Below are positions 16,737 to 25,974 of a DNA stretch of 43,002 bases, one piece after another (the stretch's first letter is position 1; each line of letters begins with the position of its first letter). The notes under the pieces were generated by a model. That model saw only the letters and a list, made by a program, of their open reading frames with translations. It was not told the origin of the DNA and did not search any database. Where the stretch lies: positions 1 to 43,002 of the forward strand of contig CAYPYW010000015.1 in NCBI GenBank assembly GCA_964415365.1, written 5' to 3'. Origin of the DNA: Hydromicrobium sp964415365. GTDB taxonomy: Bacteria; Actinomycetota; Humimicrobiia; Humimicrobiales; Humimicrobiaceae. The position numbers and the translations under genes were made by a program.

Positions 16737-17572
16737 TTATGTCCTTATAATATATGGAGTTTTTCTCTTCCACACTGCATAAATACGGTATGCCATTTTC
16801 CTAACTCTTGAAAGTGTTGCCTCTTTGAACATTTTTTCTTCACTTCTTTTTTATCAAAGTAGGCTTTAAATTCAGGATCACACTGCTGTGCTGACATATC
16901 TGCTAGGTAAACGGCATATCTTAAGTGCGGGGAACCACGCTTGGTTATTTTAGTGTTTCTCTTAAGAGATAGTCCACTTTGTTTAACTTTAGGATCTATA
17001 CCTGCAAAAGCAACCAATGATTCACCTGAAGAAAACCTGCCAATATCTCCAATTTCAGATATTATAATATCTGATGTAACACTGCCAATTCCAGGAATTG
17101 AAGTAAGAAGCTTTTGTAGGTTTCTATCTGTTTTTTTATGTGCATATTTTCTCAGCTGCTTAACGCTAGTCTGTAAAGCTTTATGGCAAGAAGATAGTAC
17201 CAAACCAACATGCCCATCTGACTGAATCTTTCCTATCCTTCCAAGCATCATTCTTACCATTCTTTCAATCGTTGGTAACTTTTCTGCAGTTCTTATTACT
17301 AATTTTGTAAAAAGAAAATCCGCCTCTCCTACATATCTTCCTTCACCCTGCAGAGCAAGCTTTGCAATAATCAGAGCCTTACTCATGTCAGTTTTTCTGA
17401 CCCTTACAGTAACTTCTACAAACTGTTTTGTTGTTATTGGATTTATGAGCCTAAAGGGAATATCTTGTCTAATGCATGCAAGGGCAAGATTATGGTGGAA
17501 ATATGATGCTGATACAATTGCCTTCCGGTGATATAATGCTAAATAGTCTTGTATGTTATGTGGGGCTTTCAC
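16737..17572 (-). pseudogene. IS110/IS1111-family transposase, N-terminally truncated and frameshifted
   Basis: The protein matches the family from 'FRLINPITTKQFVEVTVR' through KTDMSKALIIAKLALQGEGR to the C-terminal Transposase_20 region (LLTSIPGIGSVTSDIIISEI; FAGIDPKVKQSG; KRGSPHLRYAVYLA). The first 60-80 residues, including the first catalytic Asp (DxGK) and the Glu of 'EATG', are absent: the expected block reads IVSASYFHH. After the A6 run at about 16826-16831 the frame is wrong. Reading the -1 frame restores the family C-terminus (SRVRKMAYRIYAVWKRKTPY), ending at a TAA at 16737-16739. In the unshifted frame the protein ends at 16745. The copy is dead unless the A-run is a sequencing error. 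Confidence 0.8.
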
Positions 17573-17617
17573 CCCAACCTAGAATAAATTACGTATTCTA
17601 TCCGGAAGACCAGATAA

Positions 17618-17770
17618 TTATTTCATGGACATAATTTGTTCCAAGATAGTCTTAAGCTGGCTCTTCGTAGATACAGTATAACTTTTCTCTAAGAGGTGAT
17701 ATACAGTACGCCTAAAAAGGGCATCTATTTTTTTACTTCGATAGGAAGATTCAAATATTTGTTCAATTGA
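17618..17770 (-). pseudogene. possible transposase or gene remnant without a start
   Basis: On the minus strand a frame of 50 residues ends at a TAA (17618-17620). It contains KIDALFRRTVYHLLEKSYTV and STKSQLKTILEQIMSMK. The composition is protein-like, but there is no start codon after the upstream TGA and I do not recognise the family. It sits upstream of the IS110-type pseudogene and is probably part of the same region of decay. The rest of 17573-17897 holds nothing I can name. Confidence 0.25.
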
Positions 17771-17897
17771 TCAAATAACTAAAAGGTTTTAAATATTTTT
17801 ACTACTTTAAAAACACGCCCGACCAAAAAAGCTTATAGCTATTTTACTCTTACTAGGGATACAGTCTTATTTTTAAAGAGAAATTTATAGTATAAGT

Positions 17898-19025
17898 TTA
17901 ATAATCATGCATCTTAAAAGCTGGTTTAATTATATCTATATATTCTTTATCGAATATTATTTCTCTGTATTGATCTAATCTAAAAAATCTTAAAAGCTTT
18001 TTATATGGCAAATTCCCATCAGCTAAAATTCTTGCTGCATATAGCATGCTCTGGCTTGTTGGATAAGCATATCGCCCTATAATTTTAATCTCATTACGAC
18101 AAACAATATAAGGATCAATTTTTGCATCTCCTGTACTTAATAAATGGCCTATTTCAAATAGCATTCCTCCTCTTTTAAGTGTACTAATACCCTCACCTAT
18201 AACTTCTGGAATACCACATGCCTCAATTACAACTCCAGCACCCAGATCTTTTGTTATTTGCCTAATACTATTAATCCTTTCTTTGCTGTTTATTGATAAA
18301 ACATTTATAGTATGCTTTGCACCAAACTCTTTTGCTAATTTTAACCTGTCATCTCTGGTGTCAAGTGCTATTATTTCCTCAGCTCCTGCAAGCGAAAAAC
18401 CTGCAATCATTAAAATCCCAATAGCACCCACACCATAAACAACAATAGTATCATTTACTTTAAAAGAATCCCCAACCTTCCAGTCATGTATCTTTGCATA
18501 ATTATCAACACATGCTACAGCACATGCATATGGTTCTATTAGTGTTGCAAGCTCATCCGACAGATTGTCTGGTAGCTTTATTATTTCCGATCCAGGCAAT
18601 ACATATAAATACTCTGACCAGCCACCAAATAAATGTGGAAAATTTTTACTACCAATTGAGGTTGCAGTCATAGCGTTTATACACATTTCCTGATTTAATG
18701 GAAAATTCTGGCAGTAATAGCATTTACCACAAACAATTCTTGGATTAATGGTTACCCTATCCCCAACTTTTATAGAATTGTTACCTAGCACTCTTATAAA
18801 TTTATTAGCTTCCTTACCAAAAGAATCTATAACTCCTACTATTTCATGGCCTGGAATAAATGGGTAATTAATTAGCCTTTTACCCTCAATACCATGAATA
18901 TCTGTTCCGCATATCCCGCATATTTTTATTTTCATAAGTAATGAATCTGATTCTAGTTCTGGTTTTTTAAACTTTCCAAGCCTTAATTCATTTACGCCAA
19001 CACATTCTAAAGCGTTTACTTCCAA
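17898..19025 (-). CDS. zinc-dependent medium-chain alcohol dehydrogenase
   Basis: The protein has 375 residues from a TTG with GAGG about 8 bases upstream. Catalytic-zinc residues are Cys39 (ICGTDIH) and His60-Glu61 (GHE). Structural-zinc Cys are at 99, 102, 105 and 115; the last gap is two residues longer than usual. The NAD-binding Rossmann segment reads VVYGVGAIGILMIAGFSLAG. The family oxidises sugar alcohols or secondary alcohols with NAD(P)+. The best general label is sorbitol/threonine-dehydrogenase-like; the substrate is unknown. It is the last gene of the minus-strand catabolic cluster, 43 bases after the next dehydrogenase. Confidence 0.85.
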   Translation of the reverse strand: MEVNALECVGVNELRLGKFKKPELESDSLLMKIKICGICGTDIHGIEGKRLINYPFIPGHEIVGVIDSFGKEANKFIRVLGNNSIKVGDRVTINPRIVCGKCYYCQNFPLNQEMCINAMTATSIGSKNFPHLFGGWSEYLYVLPGSEIIKLPDNLSDELATLIEPYACAVACVDNYAKIHDWKVGDSFKVNDTIVVYGVGAIGILMIAGFSLAGAEEIIALDTRDDRLKLAKEFGAKHTINVLSINSKERINSIRQITKDLGAGVVIEACGIPEVIGEGISTLKRGGMLFEIGHLLSTGDAKIDPYIVCRNEIKIIGRYAYPTSQSMLYAARILADGNLPYKKLLRFFRLDQYREIIFDKEYIDIIKPAFKMHDY

Positions 19026-19068
19026 GATCTTTACCTCAATTTAATTTAATTATAAATATTATTCATGT

Positions 19069-20130
19069 TTATAAGTTGATTACCACTTTCATAGATTTTC
19101 CAGAACTAGCAATACGCAAGGCTTCAAAATAGTCATCTATAGAAAATTTATGAGTAATTAAATCATCAACTCTAATCTTTTTTGAATTTAATAGATCTAG
19201 AGCAACTTTGTTTTGAAGTGGAGTTGAGTCACTGGTACCAGTAATTTCTATTTCGTTGTAGTGCACAAGATTTGCATCTATTGTTATTTTAGAATCATCT
19301 TTTGGCAGACCTGCAAAATAATTTATTCTACCCAATTTTTTCAAAGCTTTAAGACTGTTTTCAAACAATTCTTTCACTGATGCACAAATCATTATTACAT
19401 CTACACCTTGCCCGTCTGTATATTTTAAAATAGTATTTATAAAATCAGCTTGTCTGCTGTTCATTGCTATATCGGGATTAAATTTTTTTGCAATGTTGAG
19501 CCTATCTTCTGAAATTTCTGCAACAATTATTTTCTTAGCTCCATTATATTTAGCTACCTGAATTTGAAGAATACCTATTGGTCCTGCACCTATAATCAGT
19601 ACCGTTTCACCTTTTCCTATTGCCGATCTTTCCTGGCTGTTTAAAACAACTGCTAAAGGTTCTGTAAAAGTTGCTTCCTCAAAACTAAGCCTACTGCTGA
19701 TTTTATTTATGCATCCAGCCCTTATTGCAATTTCTGGCACCTTTAAAAATTCTGTAAAACCACCGTCTATATCAAACCCAAAAGTTATCTTATTATCACA
19801 GATCTCCATTTTGCCTTTTTTGCAATAATCACAATTTAGGCAAGGAACTACAGGTGCAATGTTGACTCTGTCACCAACCTCAAATCCTTTTACTTTTTTA
19901 CCCTTTTCTGTAATAAGTCCTGCCATTTCATGACCAGTTACCCTGGGAAAAGGCATGTTTTTTATACCTGCTTTTGTAAGTTTTGTACTATACCCTTTAT
20001 CAAGCTTAATGTCTGTCCCGCAAATAGCACATGATTTTACATTTACCAGTATTTCAGATTCATTAATAACCGGTTTTTTTACCTCACTTATTTTTGATAC
20101 TGAACTTGCAGTAAAAAGCAAAGCTTTCAT
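19069..20130 (-). CDS. zinc-dependent sorbitol/threonine dehydrogenase-like protein
   Basis: The protein has 353 residues. Cys37 (ICGTD), His67-Glu68 (GHE) and a proper four-Cys structural zinc loop (97, 100, 103, 111) are all present. The dinucleotide fold has IIGAGPIGILQIQVA at about 178-192, and an acidic residue follows (VAEISEDR), favouring NAD over NADP. Its start ATG overlaps the stop of the oxidoreductase gene upstream at a single base (TAATG). With 17898-19025 it gives two related dehydrogenases in one operon, suggesting two successive polyol oxidations or two stereochemistries. The substrate is not deducible. Confidence 0.87.
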   Translation of the reverse strand: MKALLFTASSVSKISEVKKPVINESEILVNVKSCAICGTDIKLDKGYSTKLTKAGIKNMPFPRVTGHEMAGLITEKGKKVKGFEVGDRVNIAPVVPCLNCDYCKKGKMEICDNKITFGFDIDGGFTEFLKVPEIAIRAGCINKISSRLSFEEATFTEPLAVVLNSQERSAIGKGETVLIIGAGPIGILQIQVAKYNGAKKIIVAEISEDRLNIAKKFNPDIAMNSRQADFINTILKYTDGQGVDVIMICASVKELFENSLKALKKLGRINYFAGLPKDDSKITIDANLVHYNEIEITGTSDSTPLQNKVALDLLNSKKIRVDDLITHKFSIDDYFEALRIASSGKSMKVVINL

Positions 20131-21143
20131 TAATTTTCCTTTAATTTGTTTTTGTAAACTTTCTCTACAAACTCTATGGTTTTTAATCCATCCTCACCTG
20201 AGGGATAGAATTTTTTATTTTCTATTACCGAATTTACGAACTTATCTATTAGAATACCAAAGCTATCCATATGACCTGGATATAATATGTCTTTACTTTT
20301 GGACCCCCTAATATAAATTTCATGCAATTTATTGCCTTTAATCATAAATGCCCGGTTTCTATCTGGATAATATGAATTGAGTAAAAAACAGATTTTACCT
20401 TCACATCCTAGAATCTGACCAATCAATCCTTCTATCTGCTCATTGTAAAAACTTGGGTCATTGTAACTAGTATAAAAACTGCCAATTGAGTCATTATTAA
20501 ATCTGCATATTGCAAATGCATGATCATCACATGAACTGTTAGTTTTAAACCTTGCTGTCTCCCCAAATACTCTTTTAATGCTTCCTGACCACTGTATTGC
20601 AAGATCTACCGCATGAGTTCCAAGTTCCATCAGCACACCTGTACCAATACCAGGACTTGCTCTCCATCCCAATTCTTTTCTATTAAACTGAAAGCTCATA
20701 CTTATACCCAGAATCCTACCAATATTAGTAATATTTTTATTTACCGCCTCAATTACAGGATGGAATCTCATATTAAAAAAAACACCGAGATTTACCATAT
20801 TTTTATCAGCAGCCTTTATCATACTTTTACATTCTTTGGAACTTGATGCCATAGGCTTTTCACACAATACATGTTTTTTTAAACCTAGGGCAAAAGAGCC
20901 CTGCTCGCAATGCTGATTTAAAGGAGTGCATATACTCACTGCGTCTACCTCTGGATTCTCAACTAGTTGTTCCCAACTTCTAAAACACATAGAACCATAT
21001 TTTGCTGCTAATTTTTTAGCTTTTTCTGTTGATCTGTTATAAAAACCAATCAGCCTACAATTTTTATTTTTTGAATACCAGTAAGAATGATACTGCCCAG
21101 CCTTACCACATCCTATAATTCCTATCCCAAGTTTTTTATTCAA
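20130..21143 (-). CDS. Gfo/Idh/MocA-family oxidoreductase
   Basis: The protein has 337 residues. The N-terminal Rossmann fold is GIGIIGCGKAGQYHSYW (6-22). CEKPMASS with the conserved Lys lies near 94-101. The C-terminal domain has 'GTGVLMELGTHAVDLAIQW' with the family's Gly-x-x-x-x-x-Gly-x-His. Members oxidise or epimerise cyclic sugars and inositols with bound or free NAD(P). It is the neighbour of two zinc dehydrogenases, fitting breakdown of a sugar or cyclitol. Confidence 0.87.
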   Translation of the reverse strand: MNKKLGIGIIGCGKAGQYHSYWYSKNKNCRLIGFYNRSTEKAKKLAAKYGSMCFRSWEQLVENPEVDAVSICTPLNQHCEQGSFALGLKKHVLCEKPMASSSKECKSMIKAADKNMVNLGVFFNMRFHPVIEAVNKNITNIGRILGISMSFQFNRKELGWRASPGIGTGVLMELGTHAVDLAIQWSGSIKRVFGETARFKTNSSCDDHAFAICRFNNDSIGSFYTSYNDPSFYNEQIEGLIGQILGCEGKICFLLNSYYPDRNRAFMIKGNKLHEIYIRGSKSKDILYPGHMDSFGILIDKFVNSVIENKKFYPSGEDGLKTIEFVEKVYKNKLKEN

Positions 21144-21211
21144 TAATTTACTCCTATTCTAAGGATTTTAACTTCATTAAAAAAATAACATACTTTCAAA
21201 TTAAGATTATT

Positions 21212-22474
21212 CTATCTGTATATTCTGACAACATTTATCATTGATACCACATTCTCTATTGGTGTGTTCGCCTGAATATTATGTACAGTATTAAAAACAT
21301 ATCCGCTATTATCACTAAAAAATATCTCTATCATTTTCTTAGTATGTTTTCTAACTTTATCAGGTGTTCCAAATGGCAGTACTTTTTGTGTATCGACCCC
21401 TCCACCCCAAAAAGTTATATCTTTCCCATATTTTCTTTTTAATTTAACAGGGTCCATTCTATATGCAGATATCTGTACAGGATTAAAAATATCAAAACCT
21501 GCCTCAATGAAATCACTTATTAATGGCTCAACAGAACCACAGCTATGGATAAATGTTTTCCAGGTTGTATTATTATGTATCCAGGAATTAATTTTAGTGT
21601 GGAAAGGCTTAAATAAATCCCTGTATAATTCTTTAGAGATAAAAAGGCTGTTTTGACTCCCAAAATCAGTACCTGTAATAAAAACAACATCTATGTAATT
21701 TCCAACTTCTTTATAAATTCTTCTATAATTTTCAAGAGCAATTTGGCATTGTCTGTCAAATATTTTTCTTATAAATTCTTTTCGAGTAATTAAAGATATA
21801 TACCATTCAGTAATGTCTCTTATACCCTTTGGGTTTTTAAGTGTTGGACCAGAAACCAGAGCAATATCACCAAATCCGGACTGAACAAGGCTTGCAAAAA
21901 TAGAATAGTCAGTATGCTCATATAAATTGTAGGCCTGCTTTTTCATATATTGCAGTTCACCATCATTAATAATGCTGAACTCCTCAAGATTGTCTTCAAT
22001 TTTTAAATTTGAATCATCAATCTTTTCCTGTCTCATAATTAAATCAAAATAATATCCTTTAAAAGGCATCTTTGCTGCAGGTGGAAAATTCATATCACCC
22101 TCTGCATACATGAATATACTTCCATCCTCCTGGGCTTTTGTATTAAATTTCCCAGCTACCAGAACCGGGGTACCATCCCACAATTGCCACTCTTTCCAGT
22201 CTTCATTTGTAAATCCAAAGAAATTCTTACTTCCAAGTAAGGGAACAGTGTCAATGCCAATTATTTCTCTTAAATCATCTTTTATTTCGCCTAGCATTTG
22301 AAACGGCTCTATTATTTTTACCGGGGTTTTTGGTTTATCCAGACCAAAATACTGTCTCAATTTATATACTATACTTACATTTATTCCTGAGCCGAGAAAT
22401 CCACCAAAATCTACAGGAAGTTTATCTGGTTGCTCATGATTAATTGTTTTCTTGATCCTTTCCCTTGCAAACAT
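21212..22474 (-). CDS. uroporphyrinogen decarboxylase-like protein with HxC zinc motif
   Basis: The protein has 420 residues. It is a URO-D-fold TIM barrel of the MtaA-like group. TFIHSCGSVEPLISDFIEAG gives a His-x-Cys pair, two of the zinc ligands of MtaA-type methyltransferases; the third site region reads FNTVHNIQANTP. 'TFWGGGVDTQKVLPFGTPDKV' matches the C-terminal block common in these proteins. In methanogens MtaA moves methyl groups from a corrinoid protein to coenzyme M; bacterial homologues may transfer methyl to folate or act elsewhere. It lacks the Arg-rich N-terminus of true HemE. Metabolite specificity is unknown. Confidence 0.8.
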   Translation of the reverse strand: MFARERIKKTINHEQPDKLPVDFGGFLGSGINVSIVYKLRQYFGLDKPKTPVKIIEPFQMLGEIKDDLREIIGIDTVPLLGSKNFFGFTNEDWKEWQLWDGTPVLVAGKFNTKAQEDGSIFMYAEGDMNFPPAAKMPFKGYYFDLIMRQEKIDDSNLKIEDNLEEFSIINDGELQYMKKQAYNLYEHTDYSIFASLVQSGFGDIALVSGPTLKNPKGIRDITEWYISLITRKEFIRKIFDRQCQIALENYRRIYKEVGNYIDVVFITGTDFGSQNSLFISKELYRDLFKPFHTKINSWIHNNTTWKTFIHSCGSVEPLISDFIEAGFDIFNPVQISAYRMDPVKLKRKYGKDITFWGGGVDTQKVLPFGTPDKVRKHTKKMIEIFFSDNSGYVFNTVHNIQANTPIENVVSMINVVRIYR

Positions 22475-22539
22475 AAGATACTACTCTCTAAGATTTTCTA
22501 TTTATTAACATTTATTGTTAGATTAATTAATTTAAGAAA

Positions 22540-23544
22540 TTACTTAAATACGTATCTATACAATTCAGTTATGTCTTCATTCTCTGAATCTATAAAACTG
22601 TCAATTTTATCATATACATCAAGCACTTTATTATACATAAGAGTCATTGCCTGTATTGATATCCTAACCGCCTCTATGCTGTTTTCATTTTTAGGCATTA
22701 AATCCAGCCCTAGCCATTTGTCATATGCATATCTTTTTAACCAGTAAAATACCTCCATAGATTCATAAAAATTATCTGTACCAACTATCATATCCGTATC
22801 CGCACCTCTTCTTCTGCAAGTATTCCAATGTGTATGGAATAGCATTTTCTCCTCAATCAAATAGCTTATATCATATCCAAGAGAAGCATCAGCCATTAAC
22901 AGATGGGCCATTTCAGGATTTATGCCTATTCTGTCATTATTATTAATTGCCTGCCTTAAATATTCTACAAGCAAAATTGCCTCACTTGTGGTGCCAAAAT
23001 AGGTTTTTGCCGCAGGGTCTGATGGTTTGTGTTCAATTACAAGATTTCCTTTTGTATTTTTTAGAGCTTCCAGCAAACCTTCCCTTATTAAACTTCTCTT
23101 TTTTATATGATCAGAATCAAACGGATAAGTAGTCCCATCGGCAGCTGGCCAAAATATTGCAAACTCTCCACCTTCTCCCTTTATTTTCAATTCTTCATTC
23201 ATTTTCATTGCAGTAATAATTCTACCTATAGCTTTTTTTCTTGTCTTTGGGTTGGGTGAGCTGAGCGAGCCGTTTTTAAACTCCATTTCATTGAACAAAC
23301 CGGGGATAACAGTCAATATTTTTAAATTATAATTTCTGGCTATTTTTCTTAATTCATCAAATGATTCCTCGGTCACTTCATACGGATAATGAATTTCAAT
23401 CCCATTTACCAGCCCGGAATCACCCAGAAGTTTTATTCTTTCATTAATACTTACACCTTCCTTAAACCTGGATGTAAACCTATCTCCACCAGGGCCTTCT
23501 ATGAACCAAACTCCAGCTGATATATTCCATGGTAACTTCTCCAT
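22540..23544 (-). CDS. sugar isomerase-like TIM-barrel protein (xylose isomerase-like family)
   Basis: The protein has 334 residues, a soluble barrel of the AP-endonuclease-2/xylose-isomerase-like superfamily. 'GIEIHYPYEV' lies near the start. Metal-binding segments are 'NLVIEHKPSDP' (Glu), 'IGINPEMAHLLMADASLGYD' (Glu/His), 'MLFHTHWNTCRRRGADTDMI' (His) and 'WLGLDLMPKNE' (Asp). These give the Glu-Asp-His-Glu set typical of sugar isomerases and epimerases. 'FWPAADGTTYPFDSD' resembles L-rhamnose/xylose isomerase-type proteins. It lies beside the FGGY kinase (18 bases), so a ketose made here may be phosphorylated next. Confidence 0.75.
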   Translation of the reverse strand: MEKLPWNISAGVWFIEGPGGDRFTSRFKEGVSINERIKLLGDSGLVNGIEIHYPYEVTEESFDELRKIARNYNLKILTVIPGLFNEMEFKNGSLSSPNPKTRKKAIGRIITAMKMNEELKIKGEGGEFAIFWPAADGTTYPFDSDHIKKRSLIREGLLEALKNTKGNLVIEHKPSDPAAKTYFGTTSEAILLVEYLRQAINNNDRIGINPEMAHLLMADASLGYDISYLIEEKMLFHTHWNTCRRRGADTDMIVGTDNFYESMEVFYWLKRYAYDKWLGLDLMPKNENSIEAVRISIQAMTLMYNKVLDVYDKIDSFIDSENEDITELYRYVFK

Positions 23545-23562
23545 TTTTATCTCCCTTCAAAT

Positions 23563-25080
23563 TCACCTTAAATTACTTATTCTATAAAGAACTGTTTTAT
23601 TATTTTTGTATAAATCTTTATAAACTGAATACCTTTTTTCATATGCGTCATACACATCTTTATTGGGCTTGAATCGTATTTTTTGTTCTATTGTACTGTT
23701 TACAGCATCTTTGTATGAAGAATACTGACCAATAGCAAGACCTGCAAGTAAAGCTGCGCCAAAGCAAGCAGCTTCATGGTTTTTTAAAGTAATAATATTC
23801 TTATTTAACACATCTGATTTTATTCTTAACCATTTATCAGAAACTGCACCGCCTCCTATTGCAATTATTTCATTTACAACAATACCTGAATTTTCAAGTT
23901 TTTCGAGATTAAGTTTAAGATCATATGAATTACTCTCCAGAATTGCCCTTGAAAGCTTTGATTTATCTGTTTCCAAATCAATCCCTATAATCATACCTTT
24001 TGAGTTTGAATCAAGATATGGAGTCCCACTTCCTACAAAATGTGGAAGTATAAAAATATTTACAGGTTCACTATGAATATTGTCATCTATTATTTCATAT
24101 ACACTTTTATTTTCTTTTTCCGCTTTTAGTTTTTCTTCATAACAAAATGTATCCCTATACCACCTTAGAAGAAGCCCTCCTGTTAAATTAAATGTTATTG
24201 TCATATATTTATCTTTCATAACATATGGATAACATGGATAATTATTTTCAAGCATTTCTTTATTTAATCTTGGATTATTAAAAACAGCACAAATAACATC
24301 CGAAGTACCGCAGGCATTCATGGCCATTCCTTCCTTAATGATTCCAGATCCAAAAGCACCACAACCCTGATCATGACCTCCAGTAACACCCATCACACCA
24401 TTTCCAAGCCCAACTTCCTTAGCTATTCCAGAATTTATTTCACCTACCACCTGCCCTGAAGGTAGGAGATTTGAAAAATAATTAGAACTTATCCCTGCAG
24501 CCTTTAAAATCTCTTTTGACCAAACTTTTTTTGTAACATCAAAAGCCATGGTTCTTGAAGCAAGGCAATAGCTTATTGTAGGTACTAGCCCAAATTTATA
24601 GAATATGAAATCTTCAAAACATAAAAATTTATATGTTCTTTTGAATATATCTGGCAAATTTTTTTTAATCCACATTACCTTATTTATACTGTACATAGGG
24701 TGAAGTGGCATTCCAGTTATTTCAAAAATTTTATCTTTACCAATATTTTTAAGCCAGAATTTATACTGCTTATCTGTTCTGGAGTCAAAAGTGACTATAG
24801 CATTATATAGACTTTTCCCATCCTTATCTACAGGGACAACTGCTTCACCTTGGCATGAAATACTGAAAGCTCTAACATGGTCTTTTTTAACTCTAGCAGC
24901 AGCCTTTGCTATTGATTTCTTTATAATTATCCATATCAATTCAGAATCAAGTTCTACCCACCCCCGCCTGGGATGAATTAAAGGATATTCCTGATATTCA
25001 TGTGCTATAATCTGCCCTGACCTGCTGAATATTACTACTTTAGAACCTGTCGTACCAATATCAATTCCCATTAAACTCAT
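23563..25080 (-). CDS. FGGY-family carbohydrate kinase, xylulokinase-like
   Basis: The protein has 505 residues from the ATG at 25080 (GGTG 6 bases upstream); TTG 25092 and GTG 25089 are alternatives. The N-terminal ATPase motif is MGIDIGTTGSKVVIFS, followed by 'RGWVELDSELIW' typical of xylulokinase-like members. The middle has 'GVTGGHDQGCGAFGSG' and the C-terminal FGGY half 'IIAIGGGAVSDKWLRIKSDVLNK'. It phosphorylates a ketose or polyol with ATP. The catalytic base Asp is within 'GGHDQ'. The exact sugar cannot be read. Confidence 0.87.
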   Translation of the reverse strand: MSLMGIDIGTTGSKVVIFSRSGQIIAHEYQEYPLIHPRRGWVELDSELIWIIIKKSIAKAAARVKKDHVRAFSISCQGEAVVPVDKDGKSLYNAIVTFDSRTDKQYKFWLKNIGKDKIFEITGMPLHPMYSINKVMWIKKNLPDIFKRTYKFLCFEDFIFYKFGLVPTISYCLASRTMAFDVTKKVWSKEILKAAGISSNYFSNLLPSGQVVGEINSGIAKEVGLGNGVMGVTGGHDQGCGAFGSGIIKEGMAMNACGTSDVICAVFNNPRLNKEMLENNYPCYPYVMKDKYMTITFNLTGGLLLRWYRDTFCYEEKLKAEKENKSVYEIIDDNIHSEPVNIFILPHFVGSGTPYLDSNSKGMIIGIDLETDKSKLSRAILESNSYDLKLNLEKLENSGIVVNEIIAIGGGAVSDKWLRIKSDVLNKNIITLKNHEAACFGAALLAGLAIGQYSSYKDAVNSTIEQKIRFKPNKDVYDAYEKRYSVYKDLYKNNKTVLYRISNLR

Positions 25081-25217
25081 ATATGTCACCAAGGCTTATT
25101 TTAAAAATAGAAAAAATTTTAATGACAATATATTAAAGACTTTTTTAATTTATCCATATGATTTTACCGACACTCTCAAATTAAAAAATTCATATTCACT
25201 CATTGTTCTTCTTCAAA

Positions 25218-25973
25218 TTAATTATCTTTACCCAAATATTTTAAATAATTATCCAGATATTTTAATTCTTTTAAAACTATATCTCTTGTAAATTCCATAT
25301 ATTTTATACCTTCATCAATACTTACCTTATTCTCTGGATTTATATGTTCAAATTCATTTCTATAGCCAAACCTCACATAACCAACATTACGAAGTCTCTG
25401 AATAAAAACTGGTTTTTCATAACCAGATTTTTTACTGCCTATTTTCTTTATCTCTAGTTGCTTATTAAGTATTTTTAAACTTGCTAATATCAGTGATGTT
25501 TCCTTATAGGAATTAGTGCTTTTACTGAAAATAACACTGTCATGCTTTGAAAAATTTTCATAAGGATTAATATATACAACTGGAATATTCGTCTTATCAA
25601 AAATCTTGGAAACCGACAGTTTTAATAGTGAATCATTATCTTTATGTATATTAATAAGCAATATTTTCCTGAATTTTAATTTAATAAGATTATAAATTAC
25701 ACTTTCTATATATTTAGAAGTAATATCTATATCAATACTTATACTTCCATATATGTCTTTCGTTACACCTGAATAACTATAATATATAGAGGGCATTATA
25801 ATAGAATTTGTCTTTTGACTTATTAAAAATGAAAAAGCTTCTGCAATGAAAACATCAGATCCAAATGGAAAATAAGGACCATGTACTTCCAGAGTTCCTA
25901 TAGGAAGCAATATTACAATATCATTGGGGTTTATTTTTTTTAACGATCCAAAATTTAAATTAATATATTCCAT
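25218..25973 (-). CDS. creatininase-family amidohydrolase-like protein
   Basis: The protein has 251 residues. The family's metal motif is present: PIGTLEVHGPYFPFGSD with Glu29, His31 and Asp40 as ligands. The second signature, usually NGHGGN, reads NIHKDND around His110. The His is kept but the glycine loop is lost, so activity may differ. Family members hydrolyse cyclic or linear amides (creatinine) or act in cofactor and sugar pathways (for example MftE-like). It follows the pdxA-like gene after a single base, so the two are co-translated. Confidence 0.72.
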   Translation of the reverse strand: MEYINLNFGSLKKINPNDIVILLPIGTLEVHGPYFPFGSDVFIAEAFSFLISQKTNSIIMPSIYYSYSGVTKDIYGSISIDIDITSKYIESVIYNLIKLKFRKILLINIHKDNDSLLKLSVSKIFDKTNIPVVYINPYENFSKHDSVIFSKSTNSYKETSLILASLKILNKQLEIKKIGSKKSGYEKPVFIQRLRNVGYVRFGYRNEFEHINPENKVSIDEGIKYMEFTRDIVLKELKYLDNYLKYLGKDN

Positions 25974-25974
25974 T

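Noticed and set aside
16339..17897. A working IS110-type element with bridge RNA
   Set aside because: The transposase lacks its first catalytic segment and is frameshifted, and I could not define element ends or a conserved RNA fold.
21212..22474. True HemE (porphyrin synthesis) for the UroD-like genes
   Set aside because: No other heme gene is nearby, the HxC metal motif fits MtaA-like proteins, and three divergent copies in a catabolic locus argue against it.
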